A stretch of DNA of 64,000 nucleotides from Flavobacteriaceae bacterium MAR_2010_72 (GCA_003550275.1 QXCW01000002.1:434001-498000), one strand, 5' to 3'; numbered from the stretch's first letter, positions 27,640 through 37,387 are shown. Program-made: numbers and translations. The notes: generated from the sequence alone by a model not told the origin.

Positions 27640-30465
27640 TTATTCTTCTTTTCCCCAATCCTTATTAGGTTCTGGACCTAATTGAATATCTAGTTGACCT
27701 CCTTTTTGAAAATCATCATGCAAGAACCAATACGTATTCAATGCCTTATTATTTAATGAAGCACTTTGGATATACATATTTTCTGCAGAATTGTTTTGAG
27801 TTGTAATCTTAAATTCTTTACCAGCATAATAACGGTTATCAAGTTCAATAGTAATTTCATCAAAAACCGGGCTCGTCAACTCATATCTTGGTTGAACATC
27901 ATTGTTACCTGTTAAGCTAAAAAGTCCCATAGACATTAACGCACTTACTCCACTCATTTGTCCTTGATCTTCGTCATGACCACCATAACCTTGGTCTGGT
28001 GTTACGCCTCCATAAGCTTGTTCATTTACTTTACGAACCCAATATTGTGTCATCCAAGGTTTACCAACATGATTAAATACATGCGCATTAGAACAACCAG
28101 GTTGATTCGCGTAACTAATATAGCCGTTACTATAGCCAAAGACAAAATCTTCTGGTTCTGCTTGTTCAAAAGCGTGGTTTAGCAATTCTGCTAGTTTGTC
28201 ATTACCACCCATTTCACTAGATAATTTAGGGATGTCATGCGAAACCTGCCAAGTTCCTTGCCAAGAGTTTGACTCTATCCAACCTTTACCATCCAATGGA
28301 TCATGGTGTAACCAATTGCCATCTTTATCTTTTGGTAATATGAGATTGAGTTCTTTGTTGTGTAAGATTGGCCAAGTTTTTGATCTTCTTAAAAATTCTT
28401 TATAGTCTTTCTTCTTATTGAGTTTTTTAGCCATTTGCGCTAAAGACCAATCTTGAAAAGCCCATTCTAAAGTTTTTCCTGCATTTCCTGGACACCAGCC
28501 ATTATCAATGTAAAACTGTAATTCTTCTGGATTATCTCCCATCATACCACCAGGCAAATGGTTTTGCTTGGTCATTTTAAAGGCGTGTTCAGGATCCGTT
28601 TTTGTCATTAAATCCTTCATCATAGTACTCGCAATTAGATTACTTGCAGGAGTACCAGTCATTATAAAAGAGTAGCCACCAGCAATAGCTCCACGAGGTA
28701 ATAAACCTCCATTATCTGCATATTGCACTAATGAAGCAGAAAAATCATCCATAATTTCTGGCCAAGCTAATCCCCAAAGTATATTTAAATTCCATTGAGA
28801 AAGCCATAAAGCATCAAAATTATACATGTTGAATTTTGCCTCACCATTTTTATCTAAAGGTAATTTTCTAATTTTTAAATCGACAACAGAAAAGTTGTGG
28901 TACCGTTTTTTTATTTGTGTATAATCTGGATAGTCACCACTCACATCATTAAGAATATGACGACCTAAAAGGACATGCCATAAATCTGTATAGAATTTCG
29001 TTTGCTGATTGTCGGTACCTCCTTTTACTTTTATTTTGGAAATCTTTTTATTCCAGACATCAAATGAATCTTCTTTGTATTTATCAAAATCCCAATGTGT
29101 AGCTTCAGCTTGCATATTTTTTCTGGCATTTTCGGTAGAGGTATAAGATATGGCGATTTTCATTTGAATTTCATCACCAGCTTTCACATCATATTTAGCC
29201 GAAACACCTGTTGTTGGTGCATTCCAATAACTTTGGGTAATGATACCAGGAAATACAATTGAATCTTGGCGTGTCATTTTAGGAGTTCCTTTTAATGATG
29301 TGATGTTTTTTAGTTGTTCTTTTTCATTCCAGCCATCAAAAGATTTAAAAGGCTTATCAAATTTTATGGTAAAAAATATTTTCACATTTTCTGGGCCACC
29401 CCAAAAACGACCAGAAGAATCAAAAGAGCCTTCAAATTCATCATCACTTACTTTTTTAACATCGGCGTTTATCATGGTAGAATTACCTAAATAACCTCCA
29501 AGATTGGTTAAAATATTGGTTTCTGCATCTTTTGTGTATTTAAATCGATAAATACTCGTGCGTTTGGTACTTGTTAATTCTGTCCAGATATCATAATCTT
29601 CTAAATATACCCTTTGATACCCTGGCATTGCAATTTCATCGTCATGGCTAAAATCAGATTTCCATGCTTGTGCTCCATTGGAAGGGTTAACATTTCCGGT
29701 AGTTGGCATAATCTGAATACCAGAAAGACACCACCCATGAATGTTTCCAAAACCTAAAACTTCGGTAGAATTATAATTGTAACCGCCACCGTATTGGTTT
29801 TTGTTTCTTGTAACAGGTGCGGCTGCCACCATTCCCATAGGTCTTGCCGCAGGAGTAAAAAAGAAGTAACGTCCTTTTGCAGATTCTATAAATGGGTTTA
29901 CTTTTGAGACATAATCTGTTGTTCCTTCAATAGAAGGAAAGACCTCTATTTCTGATAATCCAAGATTAAAACCTTCTCCATCAGTAACTACAAAACGTAC
30001 CCATGTTATTTTTTTGGTTGGAAAAGAAATTAATTTTGGCGCACCATTATTTGGTATAGTTGTTACTGTAATTTCTGTGCCATCACTAAATTTTAGTTTT
30101 CCTCCAGCAGTATGTTCATTATAACTTGGACGATCATAAAGTACTATTTTATTAATGGATTGAGGTGTATCCCAATCTAATTGAATCCAAGGCAATCTGG
30201 TCTCACCCCAAGCACGTTTGTAACCAACACAAGCCCATTCGCCTTGGTTTTCTATTCTGATAATTCCGTCAGCAACATTAGATGCAGGAAAATTCGATTC
30301 TTGTGTTGAAACACTAACCTTAGCTTTTGGTGCAATGTTATGGGCAGTTGCATTTGAGAAAAGGGTACTGATTGCGAAAATGAATACAACCAGTACTCTT
30401 AATAAATTCAAATTATAAGTGCTATAATTTTTATTTTTTTTTAAATTAGATGCAACTTTCAACAT
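27640..30465 (-). CDS. GH92 alpha-mannosidase with N-terminal discoidin-like domain
   Basis: This 941-residue secreted protein has a long N-terminal leader with hydrophobic core at about 22-40. A discoidin/F5-8C-like domain follows (about 45-165, SNVADG, WIQLDWDTPQSINKIVLYDR), then the GH92 catalytic module starting at YVSKVNPFI. Family blocks include RPMGMVAAAP, GFGNIHGWCLSG, DALWLSQWNLNILWGLAWPE and GYGGHDEDQGQMSGVSALMSMGLFS, the last holding the acidic pair near the catalytic base. GH92 enzymes are calcium-dependent exo-alpha-mannosidases. The active-site block differs from the common GDEDGGGMS, so it is a divergent member. It follows SusD by one base and defines the PUL as mannose-directed. 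Confidence 0.87.
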   Translation of the reverse strand: MLKVASNLKKNKNYSTYNLNLLRVLVVFIFAISTLFSNATAHNIAPKAKVSVSTQESNFPASNVADGIIRIENQGEWACVGYKRAWGETRLPWIQLDWDTPQSINKIVLYDRPSYNEHTAGGKLKFSDGTEITVTTIPNNGAPKLISFPTKKITWVRFVVTDGEGFNLGLSEIEVFPSIEGTTDYVSKVNPFIESAKGRYFFFTPAARPMGMVAAAPVTRNKNQYGGGYNYNSTEVLGFGNIHGWCLSGIQIMPTTGNVNPSNGAQAWKSDFSHDDEIAMPGYQRVYLEDYDIWTELTSTKRTSIYRFKYTKDAETNILTNLGGYLGNSTMINADVKKVSDDEFEGSFDSSGRFWGGPENVKIFFTIKFDKPFKSFDGWNEKEQLKNITSLKGTPKMTRQDSIVFPGIITQSYWNAPTTGVSAKYDVKAGDEIQMKIAISYTSTENARKNMQAEATHWDFDKYKEDSFDVWNKKISKIKVKGGTDNQQTKFYTDLWHVLLGRHILNDVSGDYPDYTQIKKRYHNFSVVDLKIRKLPLDKNGEAKFNMYNFDALWLSQWNLNILWGLAWPEIMDDFSASLVQYADNGGLLPRGAIAGGYSFIMTGTPASNLIASTMMKDLMTKTDPEHAFKMTKQNHLPGGMMGDNPEELQFYIDNGWCPGNAGKTLEWAFQDWSLAQMAKKLNKKKDYKEFLRRSKTWPILHNKELNLILPKDKDGNWLHHDPLDGKGWIESNSWQGTWQVSHDIPKLSSEMGGNDKLAELLNHAFEQAEPEDFVFGYSNGYISYANQPGCSNAHVFNHVGKPWMTQYWVRKVNEQAYGGVTPDQGYGGHDEDQGQMSGVSALMSMGLFSLTGNNDVQPRYELTSPVFDEITIELDNRYYAGKEFKITTQNNSAENMYIQSASLNNKALNTYWFLHDDFQKGGQLDIQLGPEPNKDWGKEE

Positions 30466-30466
30466 T

Positions 30467-31966
30467 TTAATATCCTGTGTTTTGACCTAAATTGGTGTTT
30501 ATATCACGTTCTCTTTGAGGAATAGGGAACAATGTATGTTTAGGTTCAGATACTGGCAAACTTGGTTTAGCGATATTTACTTTTTCGGCAAGTTTTCCAA
30601 ATCGAACCAAATCGAACCAGCGTTGACCTTCCCAAACAAATTCTTTTCTTCTTTCTAAAAGGATAGCCTCTTTAAAATTTTCATAGCTCATTGCTGTGAG
30701 ATCTGGTAATGCGGTTGCATCCATTCTAGCTCTTGCTCTTACACGATTTATGGCTTCTAGAGCTGCAGGGGTAGAACCACTGTTTATTTCATTTTCAACT
30801 TCAGCATACATCAATAAAATATCAGCATAACGAATTAATTGCAAATCATTGGCTGTTCCATTTACGTTGGGTTCATTTACTTGATCCCAATATTTTACAA
30901 CTTTAGGCCCACCAAAATCTACGGTCTCTCCGTTTATTACATCTTCGGTCATAAAGGTTACTTCTTTTCTTCTATCGTTATCATCAAAACTATTATACAA
31001 ATCGAGTGTTGGCTGCTCCAAACCTCCTCCATTGGGACGTCCGCCATAAATATTTGGCAAAGTTCGGAATACAAGGTGACCACCTTCCCAAAGGGTGGTT
31101 AAAACCTCTGGCCCTTCAAAAAAGCTTATACCGAACAAAGTTTCTTTTCCGTTATTATTTGGAATAGAGAATACATCTCCAAAGTCTGCCCATAAATCGA
31201 ATTGCCCACCAGGTTGAACACCAATTTCTTCAAGTTTTGTTTTTGCCATGGGGTAATTTGAACCTTGTTGCAATAAAACTTTTGCGATGTATGCTTTTGC
31301 TGAAAACGATGTTGGTCTTCCGTTATCAACACCCGTTTGTATTGCTGGCAAAGTATTTTCTGCAGTTGTTAAATCTTCAAGAATTTGTGTATAAACATCT
31401 TCTTTTGGAGAACGTGGTAGATATGCACTTGTTTCAAAAACGGTTGAAGGACGTAGTTGAAGTGGTACATCTCCAAAAAAGCGCACCAATTCAAAATAGA
31501 GTAGGCCTCTCATAAAATATGCTTCACCCAATAAATCTTCCTTTAATTCTTCGTTCATTTGAATATCAGGAATATTATCGATAGCTAAATTTGCAGCATT
31601 GATACCCAAGTAAATATTGGACCACATTTGCAAAACAATCTCGTTATCTGGTCCGTGTACCATTGCAGATATCTGATTGTATCCGCTACCAACATTAAAA
31701 CTAGATTCTCCTTCATCAGATGCCAAAGCATTTACAGTCCAGTAATTTGTGTAGTAAATACCATTTGCATTTAAAGAGCCATCAAAAGTAGCACCTAAAT
31801 GTCCATAAATACCGTTTATGGCTAGTCTAGCATCTGTTTCTGTTTTATAAAAAGTGTCTTCAGTAAAAAACGTTTTTACTTCTTCATCTAAAAGGCTTTC
31901 ACAATTCCATAATAATGGGACGGCTATAGCTATTAGAAATATTTTTTTATAGTTACGTATTTTCAT
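30467..31966 (-). CDS. SusD/RagB-family nutrient-binding outer membrane lipoprotein
   Basis: This 499-residue SusD-like protein has lipoprotein Cys22 (VPLLWNC). The typical N-terminal TPR scaffold contains DARLAINGIYGHLG and GEAYFMRGLLYFELVRFFGDVPL, and the conserved end block EAILLERRKEFVWEGQRWFDLVRFG is followed by LFPIPQRERDINTNLGQN. It forms the lid of the SusC transporter and binds oligosaccharide at the cell surface. It lies 15 bp after SusC. Confidence 0.96.
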   Translation of the reverse strand: MKIRNYKKIFLIAIAVPLLWNCESLLDEEVKTFFTEDTFYKTETDARLAINGIYGHLGATFDGSLNANGIYYTNYWTVNALASDEGESSFNVGSGYNQISAMVHGPDNEIVLQMWSNIYLGINAANLAIDNIPDIQMNEELKEDLLGEAYFMRGLLYFELVRFFGDVPLQLRPSTVFETSAYLPRSPKEDVYTQILEDLTTAENTLPAIQTGVDNGRPTSFSAKAYIAKVLLQQGSNYPMAKTKLEEIGVQPGGQFDLWADFGDVFSIPNNNGKETLFGISFFEGPEVLTTLWEGGHLVFRTLPNIYGGRPNGGGLEQPTLDLYNSFDDNDRRKEVTFMTEDVINGETVDFGGPKVVKYWDQVNEPNVNGTANDLQLIRYADILLMYAEVENEINSGSTPAALEAINRVRARARMDATALPDLTAMSYENFKEAILLERRKEFVWEGQRWFDLVRFGKLAEKVNIAKPSLPVSEPKHTLFPIPQRERDINTNLGQNTGY

Positions 31967-31981
31967 AATACAATTTTTTAA

Positions 31982-34900
31982 TTAAAAGTTTATATTAAGT
32001 CCCATTAAATAAGTTTTAGAAGTTGGATATCCCCCAAAATCTGCCCCCGCACTTAAGGCATTGTTTTGTCCACCCCAACTAACTTCAGGATCAACACCAG
32101 TATAATTGGTAAATGTGTAAAGGTTTTTACCAGTTATATAAATTTTAAGTTTATTGATACTTAATTTAGATAGAAATTGATTTGAAAGTGTATAAGCTAA
32201 AGAAACAGACTTAACTCTTAAATAAGAACCATCTTCAATGTAATTATCAGCAAAAACATTGTTTCGTACACCCCTAAACGCTCGAGGATAAACGTTGCTT
32301 GGGTTTTCTGGTGTCCAACGGTTTGAAAAGGCTTCAAGAAGCACGTTATTTCTTCCGTTAAAGTCTTCTAAATTTATTCGGTTAAAGTTTGCAATTTCGT
32401 TTCCATACACGCCTTGCAAAAAGATATTTAAATCGAAGCTTTTATAAGAAAATGAGTTGGAAATACCAAATGTGTATTCTGGAATTGGATTGCCTAAAAA
32501 GGTTCTATCGTTATCAGCATCAATCACACCGTCTCCGTTTAGGTCCTTGTATTTACGTTCGCCTGGAGTAACAACCCCGCCATCTGTTGCAAATAAAGGG
32601 GTGTTTGCTGGCGTATCGTCTAACTGCATGATGCCATCTGATACGTAACCATAAAAGGCGCCAATCTCTCCACCTTCAACTAATAGTTGCCAACTGGAAA
32701 TTCCTAAAATAGAACTACCTGTAGGTATCTCATTTAGACCAGCAAGATCTAAAATTTCATTTTTATTGTAGGCTACAGTAATATTAGTATCCCATTTAAA
32801 ATTTTCTGAAGCAACATTAATGGTATTCAATGCTAATTCAATACCTTCATTCCTAACACTTCCAACATTGATAAGTGTATTGGTATATCCTGTTTGTGTT
32901 GGTACTTGCAAATTCAATAAAAGGTCGTTAGTGTCTTTTCGATATACGTCTGTTGTTATGCCAATTCTATCATTAAAGAATTTAAAATCAAGACCAAGGT
33001 TGTATTGTTGCGTTCTTTCCCATTTTAAATTAGAGTTTGAAGGAGAAAAAGGATAAATTCCGTTGGCTAAATTATTGTTAAAATAGTGGTATGTGTTGCC
33101 AAATCTATCCTTTGATGAATAAGCCGGAATAGATTCATTACCAATTATTCCATAACCTAAGCGAAGTTTAATATAAGTGTCTGAATTTTGCATAAAATCT
33201 TCTTCAGAAACATTCCATGCAAATGCTCCTGCAGGGAAAAATCCAAACTTATAACCATCACCAAATTTAGATGATCCATCTACTCTTGCTGTTGCAGTAA
33301 AGATATATTTGCCATCTAAAGAATAATTAATACGACTGAAGTATGATAACAACTTAGATTCTATTATTAAATTGTTAGTTGCAGCAGTCTCACCAAAGGC
33401 AAAATTATTTGCTCCAAAATTTTCTGTTGAAAGCCCTAAAACATTGCCGCCCAATTCTTCAATTTTAAAATCTTGAATAGAAGTTCCTAGCAGTGCATTT
33501 AAACTATGTATATCGTTAAATGTATTGGTATAATTTAAAGTAGTTTCAGCTAAAAAACTGTTAGAGATTCTTTTAGCCTGCGATGCAAAAGCAGATCTTG
33601 AATTACCAAAATCCAATTGTGCCGTTCTAAATAAAGATTCTTCTTGAACTACAAAATCTGCTCCTAAATTTGTTTTTAATTTAAGGTTTTTTGCAATATC
33701 CCAATCTATTGATAAATTGTCTAAAATTCTAGTAGTCCTACCCTTACTGTCCAATAAATTTTGATAAGCAACAGGACTTGCAAAGTTTTGAATTTGCTCA
33801 AACGGATTGTCAATGTCATTAACAAAAGACCCATCGTTTTCTACACCAAAGTTGCCTAAGGTATAATTACCCTCACTATCAAAAACGGGGAGCATTGGAT
33901 TCATTAAATAAGCTCCAGTGACGGCACTGCTTACTCCTAAACCACCATTGGTATTTGTTCTAGCTGTATTATAGTCGCTTCTGTTAATACTTAATGAATT
34001 GGTTATTTTTAACCGCTCTGAAGCCTTAAAATCTAAATTTACTCTAAAATTATATCGCTTAAAATTAGTTTCAATAATAGTTCCGTCTTGATTTAAATAA
34101 GAAGCAGAAACAGCATATTTAACATCATCATTACCGCCTGTTATAGAAAGATCATGATTTATAGTATAAGCTGTTCTAAAAATTTCATCCTGCCAATTTG
34201 TCCCTATTCCAAAAGCATTTGGATTGGTGTAAAATCTTGGATCTCCATTATTGTAATTTGCTTCATTTATATAATGGGCGAATTGCGAAGCATTTAGTAC
34301 ATCTAATTTTTTATTGACCTCACTTACTGAAACGTAAGTATCATAGTTAATCTGTGCTTTGCCATTTTTACCTCTTTTAGTCGTTATAATAATAACACCA
34401 TTAGCTCCCCTAGAACCATAAATTGCTGTAGCCGATGCATCTTTTAGTACATCTATAGATTCAATATCTGAGGGACTAAGTGTAGAAAGTGCGTTTAAGT
34501 TTGGGCCTTCTGCTACATTGCCAGCAGAAAGGTTATCACTATTGTTGTCTACAGGAAAACCATCTATTACATATAAAGGTTCATTTCCTGCATTAATAGA
34601 ACTGCTACCCCTAATACGTACCGATGTTGCTGCCCCAGGTTGTCCAGAAGTTTGCGTTAGTAACAAACCAGATACTCTACCTTGCACAAATTCATCAGCT
34701 GTAGTTGCTTTTACCGATTCTAAATCGGTAGCTTTAATAGAAGATATCGAGCCTGTTAAATCTTTTCTTTTTGAAGATCCGTAACCAATTAAAACGATTT
34801 CATCTAACTTAGAAATGTCTTCCTCCAAAGCAATATCCATGAATGTTTGGTCACCAACAATAACCTCTTCGGTTTTAAATCCTTGATAAGAAAAAACAAG

Positions 34901-35116
34901 TGTTGAACTACGGTTAGGCACATTAATTGAAAATTCTCCATCAAAATTAGTAGTCGCACCTATGTTTGTGCCTTTAACTGTAATATTAGCTCCTGGTAAT
35001 GCTAGCTTATCTACTGTAGATGTAACTTTACCTTCTACTGTTATGTTCTGGGCGTTTATTGTAAAATTTCCAATGACTAAAAAAAGTATTGAAAAACATA
35101 ATATTGTGTGTTTCAT
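31982..35116 (-). CDS. SusC/RagA-family TonB-dependent outer membrane transporter
   Basis: This 1044-residue protein has a signal peptide ending NAQ, a carboxypeptidase-regulatory-like N-terminal domain (about 25-110), a TonB box region and plug (EIVLIGYGSSKRKDLTGSISSI, YGSRGANGVIIITTKRG), then a 22-strand-type barrel ending in LMGLNINF. There is no STN domain, so regulation through a FecI/FecR-type anti-sigma pair is unlikely. This agrees with a GntR regulator serving the locus. It imports oligosaccharides across the outer membrane with SusD. Confidence 0.96.
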   Translation of the reverse strand: MKHTILCFSILFLVIGNFTINAQNITVEGKVTSTVDKLALPGANITVKGTNIGATTNFDGEFSINVPNRSSTLVFSYQGFKTEEVIVGDQTFMDIALEEDISKLDEIVLIGYGSSKRKDLTGSISSIKATDLESVKATTADEFVQGRVSGLLLTQTSGQPGAATSVRIRGSSSINAGNEPLYVIDGFPVDNNSDNLSAGNVAEGPNLNALSTLSPSDIESIDVLKDASATAIYGSRGANGVIIITTKRGKNGKAQINYDTYVSVSEVNKKLDVLNASQFAHYINEANYNNGDPRFYTNPNAFGIGTNWQDEIFRTAYTINHDLSITGGNDDVKYAVSASYLNQDGTIIETNFKRYNFRVNLDFKASERLKITNSLSINRSDYNTARTNTNGGLGVSSAVTGAYLMNPMLPVFDSEGNYTLGNFGVENDGSFVNDIDNPFEQIQNFASPVAYQNLLDSKGRTTRILDNLSIDWDIAKNLKLKTNLGADFVVQEESLFRTAQLDFGNSRSAFASQAKRISNSFLAETTLNYTNTFNDIHSLNALLGTSIQDFKIEELGGNVLGLSTENFGANNFAFGETAATNNLIIESKLLSYFSRINYSLDGKYIFTATARVDGSSKFGDGYKFGFFPAGAFAWNVSEEDFMQNSDTYIKLRLGYGIIGNESIPAYSSKDRFGNTYHYFNNNLANGIYPFSPSNSNLKWERTQQYNLGLDFKFFNDRIGITTDVYRKDTNDLLLNLQVPTQTGYTNTLINVGSVRNEGIELALNTINVASENFKWDTNITVAYNKNEILDLAGLNEIPTGSSILGISSWQLLVEGGEIGAFYGYVSDGIMQLDDTPANTPLFATDGGVVTPGERKYKDLNGDGVIDADNDRTFLGNPIPEYTFGISNSFSYKSFDLNIFLQGVYGNEIANFNRINLEDFNGRNNVLLEAFSNRWTPENPSNVYPRAFRGVRNNVFADNYIEDGSYLRVKSVSLAYTLSNQFLSKLSINKLKIYITGKNLYTFTNYTGVDPEVSWGGQNNALSAGADFGGYPTSKTYLMGLNINF

Positions 35117-35134
35117 AATTTAGTTTCTTTTTGG

Positions 35135-36079
35135 TTAGTTACAATTTTGTGTTAGCTGAAAATCATTACCGGTGTCTATATTATTTATAATAATGTCACC
35201 AGCTACATTTTGAAAATTGAATGTAATATCTTCAATACCGTCACTAGTTGTTAAATTAAAGAATCCTTGAGGCCAAATAGAGATCTCCCATAAATTGTCG
35301 CCAATACTTCTCATGCTGTTTGCAGGAAGCTTATCACAATTTTGTGTTGCTACTCCATTTACTGTTGCTGTAGCACATAGGTACACACTACTCATATCTA
35401 ATAAACTATTGTCTCCTTTTGTAGCATCATATGTTATTGTAATAATATCATTATAAGCAAAATTTTCAGGCTCAATTGTAACAGGAAATGGTCTGGGGCC
35501 ACAAAGGTCCATTAACGTATTAGTTCCTCCTGAAACTTCTATACATGGTGTAAATCTTAGGCCGTAATTCCCTGCAGATATTCCCCAACCAGAGCTGGCA
35601 GTAATATAGCCTAATTGTGTCTTTACATTTTCTTGCCCTACGTCTACAGTTAATTGAACTTGCCCAGTAAATGCTGCGCCATTCGTACCAGTTATTGGTG
35701 CATCTGAAACGAAAGCGATCCATTGGACTTCTCCATAATTGCTGCCAATTCCAGCTTGAGCTTTCATAGCATCAGACCAAGTATTATTTGGAGCTAAAGA
35801 CATTGTGCCATCTCCATTATCTGAAGTATAAGTAACAACTGCCGAAGAGGGCACATCCCAACTAATAGGTGCTAAAAATCCGAAAACAATATTATATGAC
35901 GCATTTTCTGCAGGACTAACACTCACATCTATGGTTATATTAATAGTCTCGCCTATTGTTGCAGTTGAAGGCTGGTTTACACCGGTAATTGTAATACACA
36001 TTGTAAGTGCCAAAAACATAAAAGGCAACAATATTGCATAAGCCCTTTTCTTGTTTATTTTTTGAAATAGTTTTTTCAT
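35135..36079 (-). CDS. DUF4961-type PUL surface lipoprotein
   Basis: This 314-residue predicted lipoprotein (leader FLALTMC) has two beta-rich domains. The first resembles an Ig-like module (TATIGETINITIDVSVSP, about 35-170) and the second begins near PVTIEPENFAYNDIITITYDA (about 200-314). The arrangement fits DUF4961 proteins, which occur beside SusC/SusD. It probably takes the place of a surface glycan-binding protein (SGBP). It lies between the DUF5004-type gene and SusC. Binding specificity unknown. Confidence 0.75.
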   Translation of the reverse strand: MKKLFQKINKKRAYAILLPFMFLALTMCITITGVNQPSTATIGETINITIDVSVSPAENASYNIVFGFLAPISWDVPSSAVVTYTSDNGDGTMSLAPNNTWSDAMKAQAGIGSNYGEVQWIAFVSDAPITGTNGAAFTGQVQLTVDVGQENVKTQLGYITASSGWGISAGNYGLRFTPCIEVSGGTNTLMDLCGPRPFPVTIEPENFAYNDIITITYDATKGDNSLLDMSSVYLCATATVNGVATQNCDKLPANSMRSIGDNLWEISIWPQGFFNLTTSDGIEDITFNFQNVAGDIIINNIDTGNDFQLTQNCN

Positions 36080-36090
36080 TTTTAGTGAAT

Positions 36091-36537
36091 TTATTGCTTC
36101 ATTAAAGTATATTTATAAACATTGCTTAAGCAACCTAAAGTAAACTCAATAGCAATCTTTTTTCCATTAGACAAAACAGGGTCTGCAAATTTTGCCGTTG
36201 CTGAAACTCCTCCGTCCGTAAATTGAATTTCTGTGGGATAAGTCAAATCATCAAAAGTCCAAGAACCACTAGCGCTAGTAATAAAAGGAACGTTTTGTCC
36301 AGTAAATGAAAAAGATGACGGTACCCTACTGTCATAGTTTAGATCTAACAAAAAATCACCGAAATCTAAATGGTTGGTAATATCAATGTTGTTTTGTTCA
36401 GCTTTTTCAATTTTCCAACTGCCCTCAATATCGGCAGTAAACTCTTTAAACCCGTCTGGATTTAACGTTAGGTCTTCGTCACAACTTATTAGAAACAATG
36501 ACAAAATACATAAAGATCGTACTAATGTTTTCATAAT
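36091..36537 (-). CDS. DUF5004-type small lipoprotein
   Basis: This is about 148 residues from the ATG at 36537 (MKTLVRSLCILSLFLISC). An upstream in-frame ATG at 36555 lies inside the operator palindrome and would add residues before the signal, so the later start is preferred. The body is a lipocalin-like beta-fold (GSWKIEKAEQNNIDIT, SGSWTFDDLTYPTEIQF, KYTLMKQ) seen in DUF5004 proteins paired with DUF4961. It is the first structural gene of the PUL. Function unknown; surface binding is likely. Confidence 0.75.
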   Translation of the reverse strand: MMKTLVRSLCILSLFLISCDEDLTLNPDGFKEFTADIEGSWKIEKAEQNNIDITNHLDFGDFLLDLNYDSRVPSSFSFTGQNVPFITSASGSWTFDDLTYPTEIQFTDGGVSATAKFADPVLSNGKKIAIEFTLGCLSNVYKYTLMKQ

Positions 36538-36542
36538 GTTTA

Positions 36543-36556
36543 TATGTTTATACATA
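36543..36556. promoter_or_regulatory. Putative GntR operator upstream of the PUL operon
   Basis: TATGTTTATACATA differs from the consensus TATGTTCATACATA by one base. It ends 5 bp before the DUF5004 start codon, in the 59-bp gap after the GntR gene, so it can control entry into the SusC/SusD operon. Confidence 0.6.
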
Positions 36557-36596
36557 ATAAAGAATATTGGTTTTTATAGTAATTTCCTTTACTTTA

Positions 36597-37352
36597 TTAT
36601 CTTCTCAATTCTACCGAATAAATAAAATTATCTGCCTTGTAATACCCTATATTGTATTCTAATGGGGACAGGCTTCTGTCCAGGACTACTCTTTCACGTC
36701 TTAGTATGGGTGCACCAATCTCTACATTAAGCTTTTTGGCTAATTTATCATTAGCTATTATGGCAGATATCTCTTCTTTAGAAACAGTCGCTACATAACC
36801 GCTAGACTCTTCAATTATATCGTAAAGAGGCCTTGTGTAATCGTAGCTTTTGTCAAGGTTTAGTTTAGGGTGAAAATAAGATATGAAATATACTTTTGAC
36901 TCATTTTTTAACCCTCTTACCCTGGATAATCTAAATATATTTGAGTCTTGTTCAATACCTAATTTAAAGCTAACATGTTTATCAGATAGTACTTTTTTTA
37001 ACTCAAACTCGTAATTAACCAATGTTTTTCCTTGTTCGAGCATTTCTTTGCTAAAACTAGACCAACTGTCAAGGCGGGTAACTACCATGTCTTTGTTTAC
37101 TTTTGTACCAATCCCCTTTTTTCTAACAATTAGGTTTTTGTCTGACAATCTATTACTTGCTTGTCTAACTGTACTACGGGAGACTCCTAAACTTTTAGCC
37201 AATTCTACTTCTTTGGGTAGTAATTTTCCATTTGCATAATCTGGTAGTTTGATTATTGCAAGGAGTAATTCTTCAACTTTAATATGTAATGGAACATGAC
37301 CGTCATGATCAAACTTATCTATCAATTGCTTTATTTCGCTATGTTCATACAT
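36597..37352 (-). CDS. GntR-family transcriptional regulator (HTH plus UTRA domain)
   Basis: This is 251 residues from the ATG at 37352 (257 from the ATG at 37370). The N-terminal winged helix contains PLHIKVEELLLAII, GKLLPKEVELAKSLGVSRSTVRQASNRL and IVRKKGIGTKV. A UTRA effector domain (about 100-245) ends with PLEYNIGYYKADNFIYSVEL. UTRA domains bind sugars or sugar phosphates. A TAnnTTTG box ends 5 bp before ATG 37352 and the operator overlaps that start, so the transcript may be leaderless and autoregulated. Six copies of the operator nearby make it the probable regulator of the PUL and its satellites. Confidence 0.9.
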   Translation of the reverse strand: MYEHSEIKQLIDKFDHDGHVPLHIKVEELLLAIIKLPDYANGKLLPKEVELAKSLGVSRSTVRQASNRLSDKNLIVRKKGIGTKVNKDMVVTRLDSWSSFSKEMLEQGKTLVNYEFELKKVLSDKHVSFKLGIEQDSNIFRLSRVRGLKNESKVYFISYFHPKLNLDKSYDYTRPLYDIIEESSGYVATVSKEEISAIIANDKLAKKLNVEIGAPILRRERVVLDRSLSPLEYNIGYYKADNFIYSVELRR

Positions 37353-37353
37353 A
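37340..37353. promoter_or_regulatory. Putative autoregulatory operator at the gntR start codon
   Basis: TATGTTCATACATA is identical to the 14-mer at 42297 and the reverse complement of that at 3134. On the coding strand it reads as the start codon and first codons of the regulator (M-Y-E-H), so bound repressor would sit at the transcription start. Confidence 0.7.
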
Positions 37354-37357
37354 TGTA

Positions 37358-37387
37358 CAAATATAATCAAAGTTGTTAATTAAACAA
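37358..37387 (-). promoter_or_regulatory. Bacteroidota-type promoter of the GntR gene
   Basis: On the minus strand, TTG (37387-37385), a 19-base spacer, and TATATTTG (37365-37358) match the -33 and TAnnTTTG -7 elements of Bacteroidota housekeeping promoters. Only five bases separate the box from ATG 37352, placing the expected transcription start at or next to the start codon. Confidence 0.6.

Noticed and set aside
27958-29494. Several open frames of 60-90 codons opposite the GH92 gene, and similar ones opposite sulfatase, SusC and DUF1501 genes
   Set aside because: They lie fully inside well-supported genes on the other strand, with no signal, motif or promoter of their own.
36538-36555. 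ATG at 36555 as start of the DUF5004-type gene
   Set aside because: It is created by the operator palindrome, and starting there would place charged residues before an already complete signal peptide.
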